From Hevea brasiliensis (lineage: Eukaryota; Streptophyta; Magnoliopsida; Malpighiales; Euphorbiaceae), in contig NC_079505.1 of NCBI RefSeq assembly GCF_030052815.1, positions 3,124,369 to 3,188,368 of the forward strand: a stretch of DNA of 64,000 nucleotides, given 5' to 3'. The notes under the pieces were generated by a model. The model was not told the DNA's origin. It saw nothing but the letters and a program-made list of their open reading frames with translations, and did not search any database. Every line of letters begins with the position of its first letter. The first letter of the stretch is position 1. A program made the translations under genes and the position numbers. Below are positions 48,001 through 61,890 of the stretch, piece by piece.

Positions 48001-51000
48001 CAATGCCCGTCAAAGAGTTACCAAGATTAAACTTCTCAATTCTCATGATTCAGTGTTTACTTTTGCTCGCATTCTTTAAAATAATAATAATAATAATTCT
48101 TCATGCTTTAGATGGCATAAAACATATTCCAGAGGGAGAGGAGAAGGTTGGAGTTTAAGAAATTTAGAAAGAAACATCATGCAGATAAGACCACAAGATA
48201 CGATGTTCTATGATGGCAGGCAAAGCATTACCCTGAAATCTAAAAAACTGAAAATATATAACACTAGTATTTCTAAAGACTAGGTATATTTTCCTGCAGA
48301 GTAAGGCACATTTGGAAATTAATGAGCTAAGCTTTATTTACTTTTCAATACATCCTAAGTATCTTTAGTTTGCATTCCTAATCCAGAATAGCCTTCTTCT
48401 GAAAAGAAGAAAATTATGGAATTAAGTAAATAGTGTTCAAGGATGCAAACTTGTTGCTTCATCCATCAGAGGAATAAGGATCATTTAATTGAGGTTTCTT
48501 ATCTTATGACTTTGAGCAGGCTTTTAGACAGCAATCAACTAAGTGGCAGCATCCCATCCTCCCTAGAACTGGTGCGATCATTGGAACTGATGTGAGTACT
48601 CCTAATAACATAACTGTTTCAGGTTGTGCGCTTTCTGCACCACAGCTATCAGTAACTTTGAATTTTTTTTTTTCTTTTTGTTTTCTGGCAACAGACGCTT
48701 GGATAGGAACTCATTAAATGGACCCGTTCTGCTGAACTTCACAGGCCTAACAAATCTGTCCCAGCTGTAAGAACACAAATAGAAGTTTCTACTAAAATAA
48801 AAGTTTCTCTGCTAGCTCCTAAGAATTTTAGGTTATCCACTATTGGTTCCATGCTTTCTCAATAATAATTTCAGTTAATTGTTCTCAGATACTTGTCTAA
48901 CAATAAACTGACTGGCCCCATGCCCGACCTTAGTGGTATGAACCTAGTCACATATGTGTAAGTAGCCCTGTTTCTGCAAGATCATCAGCAAACACTAAAT
49001 ACCTAAAGTGCATTATGATAAAAAGATGAGTTTTGCAGCTCTTTTTATCATATGCCGGAACACTTGTGTGACAATACTAAGCATTTTTATTTATTGACCC
49101 ATATTTGTTTTGCAGGGACATGAGCAATAATAGTTTTGATGCATCATCTATTCCACCATGGTTTTCAAGCTTACAATCCTTGACATCATTGTATATTTCT
49201 CCTTCCCTCTGCCACACACATAGGCACACAGCCACACACGCTAACTCAATCCAGCATAGCAATATGAGACGGCATACAGAACAATAAGTATAAAATTGTT
49301 TACTAATATAATAAGCAAAAATTTTACTGGCAGAATAATGGAGCGCACACAACTTCAAGGCCAAATACCAGACAGTATCTTTAGTGTTGCCCAAATACAA
49401 TCAGTGTAAGTATCAACGTGTTCTCTAGTAGCACGACATTCCAATCATTGAATCATAAGGAAAGCAACTGAAAAACTGCAAAATTTTTCTACATGGTAAA
49501 CTGAGAGCTGATTAGTATGATTTATGGCAACAGTGTATTGAGCAACAACGAGCTAAATGGCACCTTGGACATTGGCAACAACTATGGCGCACAGTTGGAA
49601 GTCATTGATTTGCAGAATAATTCCATTACTGAGTTTGCACAAGGTTCAGGATACAGCAAAACACTTATGTAAGTAACATTCTTTGAAATGTTTTGCCTTT
49701 TTATTCCCAAAACTACCCATAGGAACTTGCTGTTTTATTGGCCTTTGTATGCTAATGTACAGATCATGTATTACAATTATGTCATTTTTGTAATCTATAC
49801 AATTTTCTTCAGGCTAAAGGGTAATCCATTTTGTGCAAAGATAGGATCAACAGAAAACTACTGCTCACTTCTGCAACAGCCAAATACTTCATACTCTACA
49901 CCTCCAAACAATTGTGTCCAACATGACTGCAATTCAGATCAAATTAGCAGTCCCAATTGTAAATGTGCATATCCAATCACAGGAACCATGCACTTCAGAT
50001 CTATTTCCTTCTCAGACTTGGGAAATGCAAGCTACTACATTTCTCTACAAGCCTCAATGATGGATGCCTTTCAATCTAATCAGTTTCCTGTGGATTCAAT
50101 TGCTCTAAGTGACCCAATCATGGATGAGTATGATTACCTAGACTTGAGGATAGAAGTCTTTCCATCTAATAGTGACAGTTTTAACAGAACAGGATTTTCT
50201 ATGATTACATCTCAGCTGAACAACCTAACATTTTTCCAGCGTCCAAGTTCTTTCGGACCATTCTATTTCACTCTTGATAACAATGATTATTTTTCAGGTA
50301 AACTATATTATGCATGAACTAAACTAGTGTTTGTTCACATAGATTTTACAGTCTCCGAAACATAACAGAATATGCCAATTCTAAGAAACTACTCTACAGT
50401 ACTATTAAGATTCAAGAGTTTCGAGTCCAAACAACTGAGATTCAAAACACTCCAAATTCTTGTACACCATAAAATTAGCCCTCAGAAATTTTTGACCATC
50501 TAGCTCAATGTAATGCATGAATGCTGTGCAGGACCAAACAAATCATCAAATAAAGGAATCATCATTGGAGCAGCCATTGGTAGTTCTATACTAGTGCTGC
50601 TATTACTTGTGGCCGGAATTTATGCATTCAAACAAAGAAGAAAAGCTGATACAGCTACTGAGGCAGCTATCCGTCTAAGAGATCCATTTGGTAATGAAAA
50701 ACCAAGATTTCCCAACTTTATGATAGGGAACCCCATGAAATTGCTCACTATTCCTTTTTTGTACACATGCAGCATCCTGGGACCGAAATGAAAGTGCTGG
50801 AAGCCGTCCACAAATAAATGGAGTGAGATGTTTCACCTTTGAAGAGCTTAAAAAATGCACTAACAATTTTTCAGATGCCAACATTATTGGAATTGGGGGA
50901 TATGGGAAGGTAAGTTAATATATTGGCATGGATTTTTTTTTTTTTTTTTTTTATCTTCCTAATTCTTTCTGGGAAGTAGTAAAAGGGAAACAGATGGTTT

Positions 51001-54000
51001 ACATAGATTAAGACAGGGGCTCACAATTCTGGAGAGGATCTGCAAGGCCTGGTGAGGGAACTATGAGGTCCTTCCCACACATATATTCTTCACTTAGCCA
51101 AGGTTTTCAAATGGTTGATTTTCACTTCACTTCTCACTCAAACCCAACAACATAATGGCACAAGATATTTAAATTTTCATTAAAAAAAAAAAGTTTATAA
51201 TTAGCAAAATAAGCAACGAAAAAATACATTTTAAAAGCCAAACTAGTTTTTGAGGGTGTAGTTAGTTTACTAAAACATCACCTGCTATTACTTCTTGGAT
51301 GTATGGCATCTTTTTCAGAACCTTATAAACAATATCAATACTAAGGCACTGCTGATAAATTTGTTTATGTTCTGTCACTTTAAGGTATGTAGTGGCAATA
51401 GCAACAACACTTTAAGGTAAGTTAAGTAGAACAAATACATAATACATACATTGCAAGTTCCGGCCAAACTGGTGATAGGGAAGGAGTTAGTTTGGATGGA
51501 GTGGTACTGTCCCAAAGTAATCACTTTAAATATCTCGGCTTAGTCCTTCAAGTAAATGTGGAATGTGAGGAGGATGTTAGTCATAGGATTAAAACCCGGA
51601 TGGTTAAAGTGAAGACGTGCCATGGGAATTTTATGTGATCGCAAGATTCCCAATAAGTTGAAAAGAAAATTATACCGTACAACTATATGACCGGCCATGT
51701 TATATGGTAGTGAGTGTTGGACACTGAAGGAGTCGTATACGTCTAAGATAAGAGTTGCAGAGATGAGAATGTTAAGGTGGATGAGTGGCCATATTAGACT
51801 AGATAAAGTCCGTAATGAGAGTATCAGAGAAAAGATAAGAGTGGTGCCAATTGAGGATAAGTTGAGAGAAGAGAGATTGAGGTGGTTTGGTCATGTGAAG
51901 CGTAGACATACAACGGCTCCAGTTAGACAAGTAGAGCACATTAGATTAGAGGATAGAAAAAAAAAGGGGTAGACCTAAATTGACTTGGAATAGAGTAGTG
52001 CAACATGACCTAGAAGCATTACACATTTCTGATGATTTAACCCAAAATCGTTTAGAGTGGAGAAAGAGAATCCATATTGCCGATCTCAAATTTTTGAGAT
52101 AAAGGCTTAGTTGAGTTGAGGATCAAAATATTTGAGCACTACCACTGTCAGACAGAAGGACTAGTAATCATATTTAAAATGATAGCATGTTCTTCTATTT
52201 TTATTTAATATGTTGTTGAGCAAAATTCTTTCTCATCCAATTTTTGGCATCCAATTTGCAATGTGTCCTCAGGTTTATCGAGGAATTCTTACTGGTGGGA
52301 AAGTAGTTGCTATAAAAAGAGCTCAACAAGGGTCATTGCAGGGTAATGTTGAGTTCAAAACTGAGATTGAGCTTCTATCAAGGGTTCATCACAAGAATCT
52401 AGTCAGCCTAGTGGGTTTCTGTTATGAGCTAGATGAACAGATGCTGGTCTATGAGCATATTTCAAATGGTAATCTAAAGGATAGCATTTCAGGTATCTTC
52501 AAAACACCTCTTAAAATGAATATCAGTACTTGTTGAGACTCAGTTTCTGAATTCACAAAAGGTAAATCAAATGGCTTCCTTACTGAATGAGTATCATAAT
52601 AATCATCAATATAAGAGAATAGTTTTACAACTTAAATCAAACCATGCCTCATGTGCATTAAACCTCAACTACTAATGAGCCTATCAAGCCAACTAGAGTT
52701 CTACTCCAGCTTTGCTTAAAATGTTAATGAGCTCCTGTATAAGATAGAGTTGCTTAGTTTGTCAATTGTCACGCAATCAATTGTGAAAGAAGTAGTTTGC
52801 AACCCTAGTTAACTCTCTTCAATTTAGGATCTCCTACCATACTGGGGACTTCCTCATTAACCCCTCATTCCTTCCACTACACCAGATCAGAAAACTGCAG
52901 ACCAGATGAATTTATATTAGGTACGAAACCAATCCCAGTAAAAACAAAATAAAACTGAAAATAAGGCACCTGGCCAGTGACAAATTTTTAAAAAGACATG
53001 TTATTCCATGTGCAAAAGGCCACATCAGAATCAAAAGACTCCTTTTATCCGAAGCATTACAAATTTTAATGCAATTCCGAGTTTTTCATTTGACAATCAA
53101 CCAATGAATTATGCAGGTAAGTCAGGTATCCAGTTAAGTTGGGCAAGGAGACTTCGAATAGCCCTTGACTCAGCCAGAGGTCTCGCTTATTTGCATGAGC
53201 TTGCCAACCCACCCATCATCCACAGAGACATTAAGTCAACTAACATTCTATTGGATGATCAATTAACTGCAAAAGTAGCTGACTTTGGTCTATCAAAGCC
53301 TTTGGACCACACTGAGGGTCATGTTAGTACTCAGGTCAAAGGCACAATGGTTAGTACATCATCTTTCCAATAAGTTCTTTTTTTTTTTTTTTCTTTTCAT
53401 TATTCTCAAGGAAGAAAATATGAAAATAGAGAATCAAGGTCCAGATTATTTGAGATATGACTAAATTCTATTTGCTCAAAAAAAACATCTAATATTATGT
53501 AACTATATCAACAACCCTCAATGGGAGAATGAGAAGAATCTCCAACAAGAACAGTTACAAAAATTTAATAAAAGAAGCAAATAAATCCCTAATACATAAA
53601 AGATAAAAATATATGTTTTTATTGATGAAAATCCACTGCCTTTGTCCAGTGCCCACCCTCCAATTTGCAGAAAAAAAGATATAATAAAAGTTACATTTAA
53701 TGGCATGGGATAGTAATAATTTCACATAGTAATGCATACATAGGAAAGGTTTTTAGAACATTTTTCCAAACTCTTCGGACACTAATGGAGTCTTGGTAAC
53801 TATTTTATAATAATAGTGTTAGGAATATTAACAAAATAGAACGAGATTTGTGAAAGACAAATATCATTTCTTTTTCACCACTCTGTGGGTAGTTCCGGAC
53901 CTAACCCTGAGAAGGCACCACAAGAATGCACAATCCTATTTCCAGAAGCCTAAGGGGTTTCCATTATCTAGATGATCATTGCAGAAAAATAACCTGGTAT

Positions 54001-54707
54001 CCTGCAGCAAGGCGCATGAAGGAAGACATTGGATCAAAGGCAAAGAAAAAAGAAAAACAATGTCTAGAATGACAAGATTATCTTGTCAAACAAATCCAAC
54101 TGCATGTCTTTAAAACATATTAAGAATTGAATATTTTATTAAATCCATGTAGGATAAAGGCCAGAGTTTAATGAAGATTCCAATAAGCAAAATGTGGAAT
54201 TTCATTGAGAGTAGATTCTCATTATTGGTGCAGGGCTATATGGATCCTGAATATTTCATGACCCAGCAGTTAACTGATAAAAGCGATGTTTATAGTTTTG
54301 GAGTGGTAATGTTGGAATTAGTTACTGGCAGAAATCCAATACACCATGGAAGACATATTGTGACAGTGGTCAGGATGGCAATGGATAAGACAAAAGATTT
54401 ATACAACCTCCATGAGATCCTTGATCCTGCCATTAGCGTGGGCAACACATTGAAAGGTTTAGAAAAGTTTGTAGATCTGGCAATCAGGTGTGTTGAAGAA
54501 TGGAGAGCCAACAGGCCTGCAATGGGAGAGGTGGTCAAAGAGATAGAGAACATAGCAGAGCAGGCTGGTCTGGACTATGATGTTGAAATGCTATCTACTT
54601 CTGCAAGTCATTATGATTCAAACAAAGGAAGTCTCTACCTCCCTGACAACAAAAAGTTCTTTGAGTACAGTGGAAGTTTTCCACATTCTGAGATAGAACT
54701 TCAATAA
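45090..54707 (+). CDS. LRR receptor-like kinase, LRR-VIII-1 / HPCA1-like (19 exons, intact)
   Basis: Exons: 45090-45171, 45575-45695, 45786-45857, 46365-46439, 46517-46588, 46829-46990, 47082-47156, 48520-48591, 48695-48766, 48889-48957, 49116-49190, 49334-49405, 49534-49668, 49813-50297, 50532-50690, 50773-50909, 52273-52492, 53117-53349, 54234-54707; all introns GT-AG and all phases agree (2862 nt, 953 aa). Order: signal peptide ([13 protein letters not shown]); LRR N-cap with [16 protein letters not shown]; LRRs, mostly one per 72-75-nt exon; Cys-rich domain (C419, C424, C434, C436); [14 protein letters not shown] and FGPFYF motifs; TM about 556-579; kinase with GIGGYGK loop, VAIK lysine 660, HRD 754-756, DFG 774-776 and GYMDPEY. 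Family role: plasma-membrane receptor kinase; Arabidopsis HPCA1 senses extracellular peroxide and quinones. Orthology to HPCA1 itself, against its paralogues, is not settled. Intron 16 holds a LINE fragment. Confidence 0.93.
51450..52103 (+). mobile_element. 3' fragment of a LINE (L1-type) in intron 16
   Basis: The translation matches the C-terminal end of plant L1-type reverse transcriptase ORFs: [10 protein letters not shown], then [47 protein letters not shown], and after a frameshift in an A-run, [14 protein letters not shown]. It is 5'-truncated and frame-shifted, so dead. It is inserted in sense orientation between kinase exons 16 and 17, away from both splice sites. Confidence 0.88.
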
Positions 54708-56571
54708 TAAAGTGCTTTACATTTGATGTCCTATACTTAGTAGTAATTGGCTGGCACCCCATGTTTACCTTGGATCAAACATGCCAATTTTGTTACAACT
54801 TTTTGTGATATCTGTAAAATAGCAGGGCGCTTTGAATTATATTATCATCCTTTGATTTCCCCATAAAGACTTGTCTAAATGTAGATATTTCAGCCATTTG
54901 ATTATTTCCTTAACCACACACACAAAAATGCTTCTTTGTATGGTAGTCCTTTATAATTTTTATGGCATTCTTGTTAATTGTTCTGAGTGATTTAAAGCCA
55001 AGATTTCTTTCAAGACTGCTATCTTATTTTATGATCATTATGTTTCACTGATTTTTGGTTTCTGTAATTTCCTGTCAATTTCACAAAGAAATTATTCAAC
55101 ATTAAGACCTGAAGTGGACTGGAGGTTATTATCAATACTTTTGATCAGTTCTTTGTTACTAGCACCTACTACCTTGTCCATATTCAGGTTTGTGACAAAT
55201 CCACTATAAATCTGCTCACCAGAAAAATTTTCAGCTCAATAATAGAGGCATTCAGAAACAGTAGTCCAAATTAATCAATTTTCATTCTAACTGCCTAAAC
55301 TTTTTGGAATTTCCAATTTGGATGCATAGTTTTTTTTTTTTTTTCTTTAAACAAAACGAAAAACTTGCAACTAAGTGGCTTTTCATATGGACAAAAATAA
55401 CATAAAATTTGTCTTTATTTTTCATAGAAGAAGACATATTGGCTACTTTAATGGATGGAAAAAAATATATATATCATTTGTTCATTGGTTCAATGGACAA
55501 GTCACAAGTAGATTTTTGAACTATCTAATCCTCCTTTTTTTTCTCCATTGAGTATGTCAAACGCAAGACAGGACAACTTTTTGTCTAGTTTGTCTTGTCT
55601 CTTGTCCCATATTGTCTGGTCCATTGCATTGCTTGAGCCCTTATATACCCCTGCATGTTGACTGTTTTTCTCACTCTCGTTCTCTCTTTATTTTTGAATC
55701 CTAAATCTCAATTCTTTTATGCGATGATGTTTTAAGTTGGTTAAATTTTCAATGAAGGAACAATTTTATTTTCATTTTAGACCAAAAATAAATTCCTAAT
55801 AAATAAAAACATTTCATAATTTACAAAGAGAGAAAGTGAGAGAAATAGAAGACACTGGGGAGAAGGGAGGGAAGGGATGGAGAGTCATGTCTCACTCATG
55901 TGACGCATATTTTATTTTCTAATTAAAATAATTCATATGTGCACTTAAATGGAAAATTAAGCAACAGTATGTAATATTTAATCAATCACAACACTTCAAA
56001 TAACCAGAAAAGTGCTAATAAACTTGATTGTAAATTTTTTATAAGTTTAAACATTCAATTGCACCAGCAAAAAAGGGGGTAGGGAGAAATTCGGGCACTT
56101 AATAGAAAATTATAAAAATTTTAGGCACCAAAAGTGCTATTATCTCAAACTCATGCCCTACAAAATGGGTATTCTGATTCTCAACCGAATTCGTTAAGTC
56201 CCAAAATTGACTCAGTGGCCATCTTGTTCAAACTTGGTTACTATAGTTTTGTTTCTTGTACATACATTCAAATCTAAATAGATCACTACACCAGACAGTG
56301 CAAACTACAGTTTGAAATTGTGGGTATGAAAAGGGTAATAGAAAATAACATGGCACACGATGCATATTCAGTCTGAACAAAAGGAAAACAACGCATGAAA
56401 TATATCAGAGAACACTAGATTGTTAGAATTCCAGAACTGCCAGCATATTTGAATAATCATGAAATGAAATTAGTGTCCCCAATGCACTTTTACAAGTAAA
56501 TCATAAACAATAAGAATAAAGTTTCACTCATTTCTCGTTTTAACTTAAGTCATGACCACTCCCTATCACTG
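54708..56571. other. Intergenic: convergent 3' ends
   Basis: The plus-strand kinase and the minus-strand glycosylase both end here. AATAAAG immediately follows the kinase stop, and AT-rich 3' sequence continues. No further gene, RNA or element end is recognised. Confidence 0.5.
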
Positions 56572-58322
56572 TCAAGATACTCTACTCCTTTTGATTTTGC
56601 GACTTCCTTCATTTTTCATATTACTGGCAGTAATAAGTTTATAATCAGAGCAAGGCATTTGACTTAGCTTCCCAAACCTTTGCTCATAGAAGTGCCATAA
56701 TTCTGCCCTGATAACAAAGAGAATGAAGTGAGAAAATTAATTTACTTAGATCAATTGAAGAATTATGAAGACTAGTTGAAAAAGCGTGAGGGCTACTGCA
56801 TAATGTACCAGTAGGCTAAGAATTGGAAGGGTGCATATTTTCCGTATATCTTTTCAACATCACTTTGAACTGTTTGAATTGTAGAATCTTTGGCATGGAC
56901 CTGCACTTACAAGTCTCAGACCTTGGAAGCACGTGTCAACAGTTAACAAAGCATGAGAACAAAAAAAGGGAAAAAAAGTACCTGTTTTAGATGCCTCACT
57001 GTTTCAGAATCACTAGGAATAACATGATAAAATCCCATACACATAAGCACATTTGCACGCGTGAATGGACCAAAACCATCAATTTCTCTGAGCTGATCAG
57101 CCAATTACTGTAGCTGGAAATGCTCCCTCCATTGCAAATTCTTCAAGTTCCTCCATTGGAATCCTCCCTTCAACAATATCCTGGGAAAGTTTTATTATTC
57201 GACCTGCTCTATAGCCAAGACCACAGCGCTTTGCCAGAAATCTATCATCAAGGATTGCTAGTTCCGTTGGACTTGGAAAATTACAAATTGGTTGGTGTGC
57301 AAAATGCTGTGTCATCTTATGAGATTGAAGAACAGAAGTTTCAAAGGAACTGGTTTCGAAAACTTTATTTGCTGCCTCACATGATTTGTAATTGCCAGAG
57401 GAATCACCTTCTATACAACTAAGAGAGAAGTTTGGTCTTAAATTTGCTATCTTCATTTGCGCATCATCCATTGTCAAGCAAGTATCAGCTTCCAAATCCA
57501 TTTCCGTACCCAGAAACTTATTTGTTAAATTTGTGGATACTTTGGAAGCTCTGAGCTTCCTCTTGGACTCTTTTCCAGCAGGTGTTTTAGGACTGAAATT
57601 GTTTGTATCAGTTTTTTGATTCTTGGTACTTGCATTCACACTGCATGATTGAAACTGCAGTTCCAGTTGAAGCTTACAGAGAGCTCTGGCCATGCTTAGA
57701 GTCCTTGACCATCTGCCAAGAGCAATAAGATATTTAAACAAGAGAAACCCAAAAATTAAACATTATACAATAAAACAAGTTGAAAATATCCTCCTTGCGA
57801 CAATATGTCAAACAGCATAAAGGCATCAGAAGAGGGAGGTTACTGGCAATTGCAAAGGAGAATGCACTTGACCATGTCTTCAAACAAAGTAGGAGACCTA
57901 AACACTCTTCCACCGAAACCTTTAATCCAATCACACTCTTCCTCTCCCAATGCAGCTGCAATCTTTCTAAACTCTCTAGCATTCCATTCATCCATATCCG
58001 ACAATCTGAGCATCCTCACCACCTGACCCACAATCGACGCTCGATGTTGTGGGGAGAGAGAGCGAACACCGTGGACGCGCACAAGGAGAGAATGAGGAAG
58101 ATCGGAGGGATGGGAGATAGAGACCATGAGGGAATGAAAAGGATGATGGAGATGCAAAGGGCGAGAGAAGGTGCGAGAGAGAGAGTCCCAGTGATTGGGA
58201 GACATCATGAAGAACCCATGGCTGCATATTGTTTTCTCTAAATCAAACGTCTCTGCTGCATCTCCCAGTGGAATCTCTATCGCTACTACGCCTTCTTCTT
58301 CCACTTCTTCCCTTTGTCCCAT
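56572..58322 (-). pseudogene. HhH-GPD DNA glycosylase gene with a broken frame
   Basis: Exons (minus): 58322-57844, 57712-56982, 56900-56809, 56707-56572, with GT-AG introns. Start MGQREEVEEEG at 58322, preferred over the upstream in-frame ATG because the family's conserved region begins soon after (FDLEKTICSHGFFMMSPNHW). Then GRVFRSPTLFEDMVKCILLC, a variable linker, AKRCGLGYRAGRI, the HhH segment LREIDGFGPF.ANVLMCMGF, the IPSDSETVRHLKQ segment with the presumed catalytic Asp, IYGKYAPFQFLAYW, and a C-terminal tail. The family excises damaged (alkylated) bases in base-excision repair (AlkA-like). In exon 2, near 57095-57125, the frame shifts (one extra base or two missing), giving a stop at 57097-57099 before the HhH and Asp. 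All other parts read cleanly, so this is a very young pseudogene or an assembly error. Confidence 0.8.
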
Positions 58323-58337
58323 CCCTCCAACCAAATT

Positions 58338-58910
58338 TTTAATTCCCTGTGGTTGTGGACTGCGAAGCATGAGTGTAAAAGCAATAGCGTTCGTCCTGGG
58401 TAAATTGCAATTCCCATACCTGAGTTTTGAAGTGTGTTTCATTTATACCCTTAAAATTCAAAAATTTCCATGAAAATCTTTTAAATTTATTTTCTTTCCA
58501 CAGAAATCCTTCTAACAAAATTCCAATCTCATTTAAAGATTATGGTGAAATTTGTAAATCACTCATTAAGAGAAACAATTGATAGGACTCAAACTATAAT
58601 ATTAATAATAAGTGATATTGATTGTAATAATTAGTGATGAAATAGTAATAATAGCTAAGCAATAAAACTGGTGATGATAGATCGATGATGTTAAGATGTG
58701 ACGATGATAATGATAACAGTGAATTGGTGGTAAAAGTAATAATATCTAAATAGTGACAGTGGTAATAAAGAGTAATAATGGTTGATTATTTGGGCTTTAT
58801 TTGGATTATTGTCTCTATTTCATTAGGGGGAATGGCTAGATGGCTTTATGGTCGATTTTATTAAAGATTTTGCAGAGGCCCACTCTTGGGCATGTCATGG
58901 CCAGTCATGT
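58338..58910 (+). repeat. Right copy of the segmental duplication (glycosylase upstream region)
   Basis: It matches 3893-4579 and 5137-5245. The segment lies directly upstream (minus strand) of the glycosylase ATG, so it includes that gene's 5' leader or promoter. It carries an empty site for the hAT MITE found in the left copy. Confidence 0.8.
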
Positions 58911-59777
58911 TCATAATTCCTTTTGCGGATGGTGATCTTTGTTGGGGTTATGGTGGGATGGGCATGGAAGCCTAAATGGGCCAAATTGGGTAGAATGATG
59001 TTGGATTCTTCACTTACCAAGGACTCTACAAACAGAATAGCATCACCGATATCATCCTCGATCCATTCCTTAAATTCGTTGAAGATTCAGTTGCCCAATT
59101 TCATCACTTGGGTTGTCGACTATGGGTTTCAAAAGGACTCTTCTCTCTCTCTCTATATATATGTATATATAATCATTCATACTTGATTAAGGTTTAAATA
59201 TCTTTAAAATAAAGTAAAATAATTATATGTTATTATTTTTTTTTACATTAAAATAAATCAAAGGAATTAAGATAAATTAAGCATAAATCTTTTAGATATT
59301 AACCTAAATAGAATTAAAAAAATAATGTATGTAAAAATAATATTGTTATATGATAAATTAAATAAATAATTAATTATAAATATTTATAAAAATATTAAAT
59401 ATTTTTAGAATTATGATTTTATTTTAAATAAATCAGAAATAAATGAAGATTTAAAATTTTAAATTGGCTATAAAATTGAGGGATGATTTTGATAAACCTA
59501 TATAAGTTAAGAGACGATTAGTGAAACTTAATCATAAATTAACCTGAAAATCATAATAGAAAGTCATAGGGATTTTAGTGATACTAAAATTAAAGTTCAA
59601 ATGTTTTTATGATACAACTACTTAAATTGAGAGACTATGAATGAAATTAACTCAAAAGAGATTAGGGGGAAAGAAAGATTACGTGGGAGGAAAGGGAATT
59701 TTTTTTTTAATTATAAAAATCCACTTGGAAACGTCACATTATTTTTTCAATGATTATCAACTAGAGTTTCTCAAAAT
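58911..59777. other. Intergenic AT-rich sequence
   Basis: Short (CT)n/(TA)n at about 59140-59168, then A/T-rich sequence. ORF 58923-59186 has no recognised domain. Confidence 0.5.
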
Positions 59778-61841
59778 TGTCACGACCCAACCTATAGGCC
59801 GGACTGATACTAGGATCTAGGCCGGCATAAAGCCCCCAAGGCCCGTAGTAAACCTTACTGTTCCCAAACCCATGACCAGGCCCATAATTTAGGCCCAACA
59901 TGCATATAAAAATAATTTTAAATTAAAATATTATAATTTTATTTCGGGCCAACTTAACCCAATAATTATCAGAAACTCATATTAGGGGAGCCCAGCTCAA
60001 CCCAGTTACATCATTTACAAATTGTTTAAGTATCATACAAATCTTTATTTATTAACCTCAAGAAGGTAAATTAACACAATTTCCAAACAGGGTCTATACT
60101 ACTGCTAACACATGCGGAGTTCTAAATTACAAATTTAGAGAATAATAATACAATTAAGTAATTATTGATAACCTGCGAGAAAAGAAGCAGGTTATTCTGA
60201 AAAAGGTCTCCTCCTGTAGCCTGGAAAAATAAGGTGAACAGGAGTGAGCGTTCGACTCAGAGAGTAAAATACCAATTTTAACCACAATTTCTATAGCTAT
60301 CTAAAGCTAATGTATCCTAAGGAATGGAATGCAACATCATCATAAATTTCATACAAATCACATCATAACAGTGAAAAGGCAATTTGGAGCACTCACCCAC
60401 CCAACACTGTTCAAACAGTACATATATGGGAGCTGATCCCCTATACAGCTCTCTTAATCCAACCTCTACCAGCGAGTGTCTCTCAAGCCGGACTTTCGCT
60501 TAATAAACCAAATGCGGGGTCCCAGCGAGTGTCTCTCAAGCCGTGTCTACCCGTTCTGTCCATATCCAATACCATACCACTACACGCAAGCCAATGCACA
60601 CACACTGCTCCAAATTACCACAAACAATATCCATGGCACTTCATCAATTATGAATGCAATATAAAATGTGCCTAGTGTTTAACTACATAGATACATATTT
60701 ATAAGTGATGCATGGGCATGCTTGAACATATAATAATATCGAAATTATAATTAAAATTAATATTTTACTCACAGTACACCAGTTACTACTGTAGAGGTTG
60801 GGTGAAGGAAGATGGTTGACCCTGATCACTTACATAATTTTATTGTGAATTTATTAGTGCTAATTCAAATAAAAAATAAATTTAAAAAGGCAAACACATC
60901 CTAATATATGCCGAAAATTCGGCAGAGTCTCCCCTATACCTAAGACCTACCCAACCTGCAAAAGGGTTCAAAAGACACTTCTATATTCACAAGTCTCCCA
61001 ACCACAACTCAATCACATCACATGGCCCCTCCTAGGTCCATCCAAACAGTTAACCATCACAATATTAAAAATTACATTTTAATCCCTGAAATTAACCTTT
61101 TTGCAAAAACCACTTAAACGAGCTCTAAAAATTCTAAAACTTTGCCCTGTGGTCCTTAGCAATATTATAAGACTATTGCAAAAGGAATTATAATTTTCTG
61201 ACTACCCACAATTATTTTATGGATTTTTAATCTAAACCCGAAACTAAATAATTAAGAAATCTTAGGGTTCGGGCTTACCTACGCCAATTTTGATACTGAA
61301 AATGTATCCGGGACGTTTGAAAATGGTGAGGTAGCCTATAATCTTGACTCGGTTCTGAAGTAGCCTCGGCTGTCTGTCTGCTCGACCCGAAAATACAGAC
61401 CCGATCGACAGTCAAATTTTCAGCAATCGAATATACCTACGCGAAGCCCATAACACGGGGGTTAGTACAAAAATTTTTATGGAATTTTCTAAGCTCATTT
61501 AATATCCGGAAAAATACTACAAAATTCTGCGGAACCCACCAGAAAATGGTGTCGGAAAAAGTTCAAATTGGTGTCGTTGCGAAGCCCTCGACGAGTGGAG
61601 CATGCTGGTGGTCTCAGATTTTTTATAGGATTTACGGTTTGAAAGAGATCTAGCCCAGAAGTTAAAATGGGCTAAAACTTCTGAAGCTTGATTCGCACAA
61701 ACCAGGAAACAATACCGCGCAAACTTGGTATCTATACAATGCCCATGAAGAGAGGAACATTTTGATACCAAGAACGCTAAAAACGATGATCGAAGGAAGA
61801 AGTTATGGCTAGAAAACAAAAATGAAGAAAAAAAATTAAAA

Positions 61842-61890
<49 letters not shown>

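Noticed and set aside
57120..58241. Plus-strand ORFs across the glycosylase locus
   Set aside because: They are antisense shadows; the minus strand has conserved glycosylase motifs and consistent splice sites.
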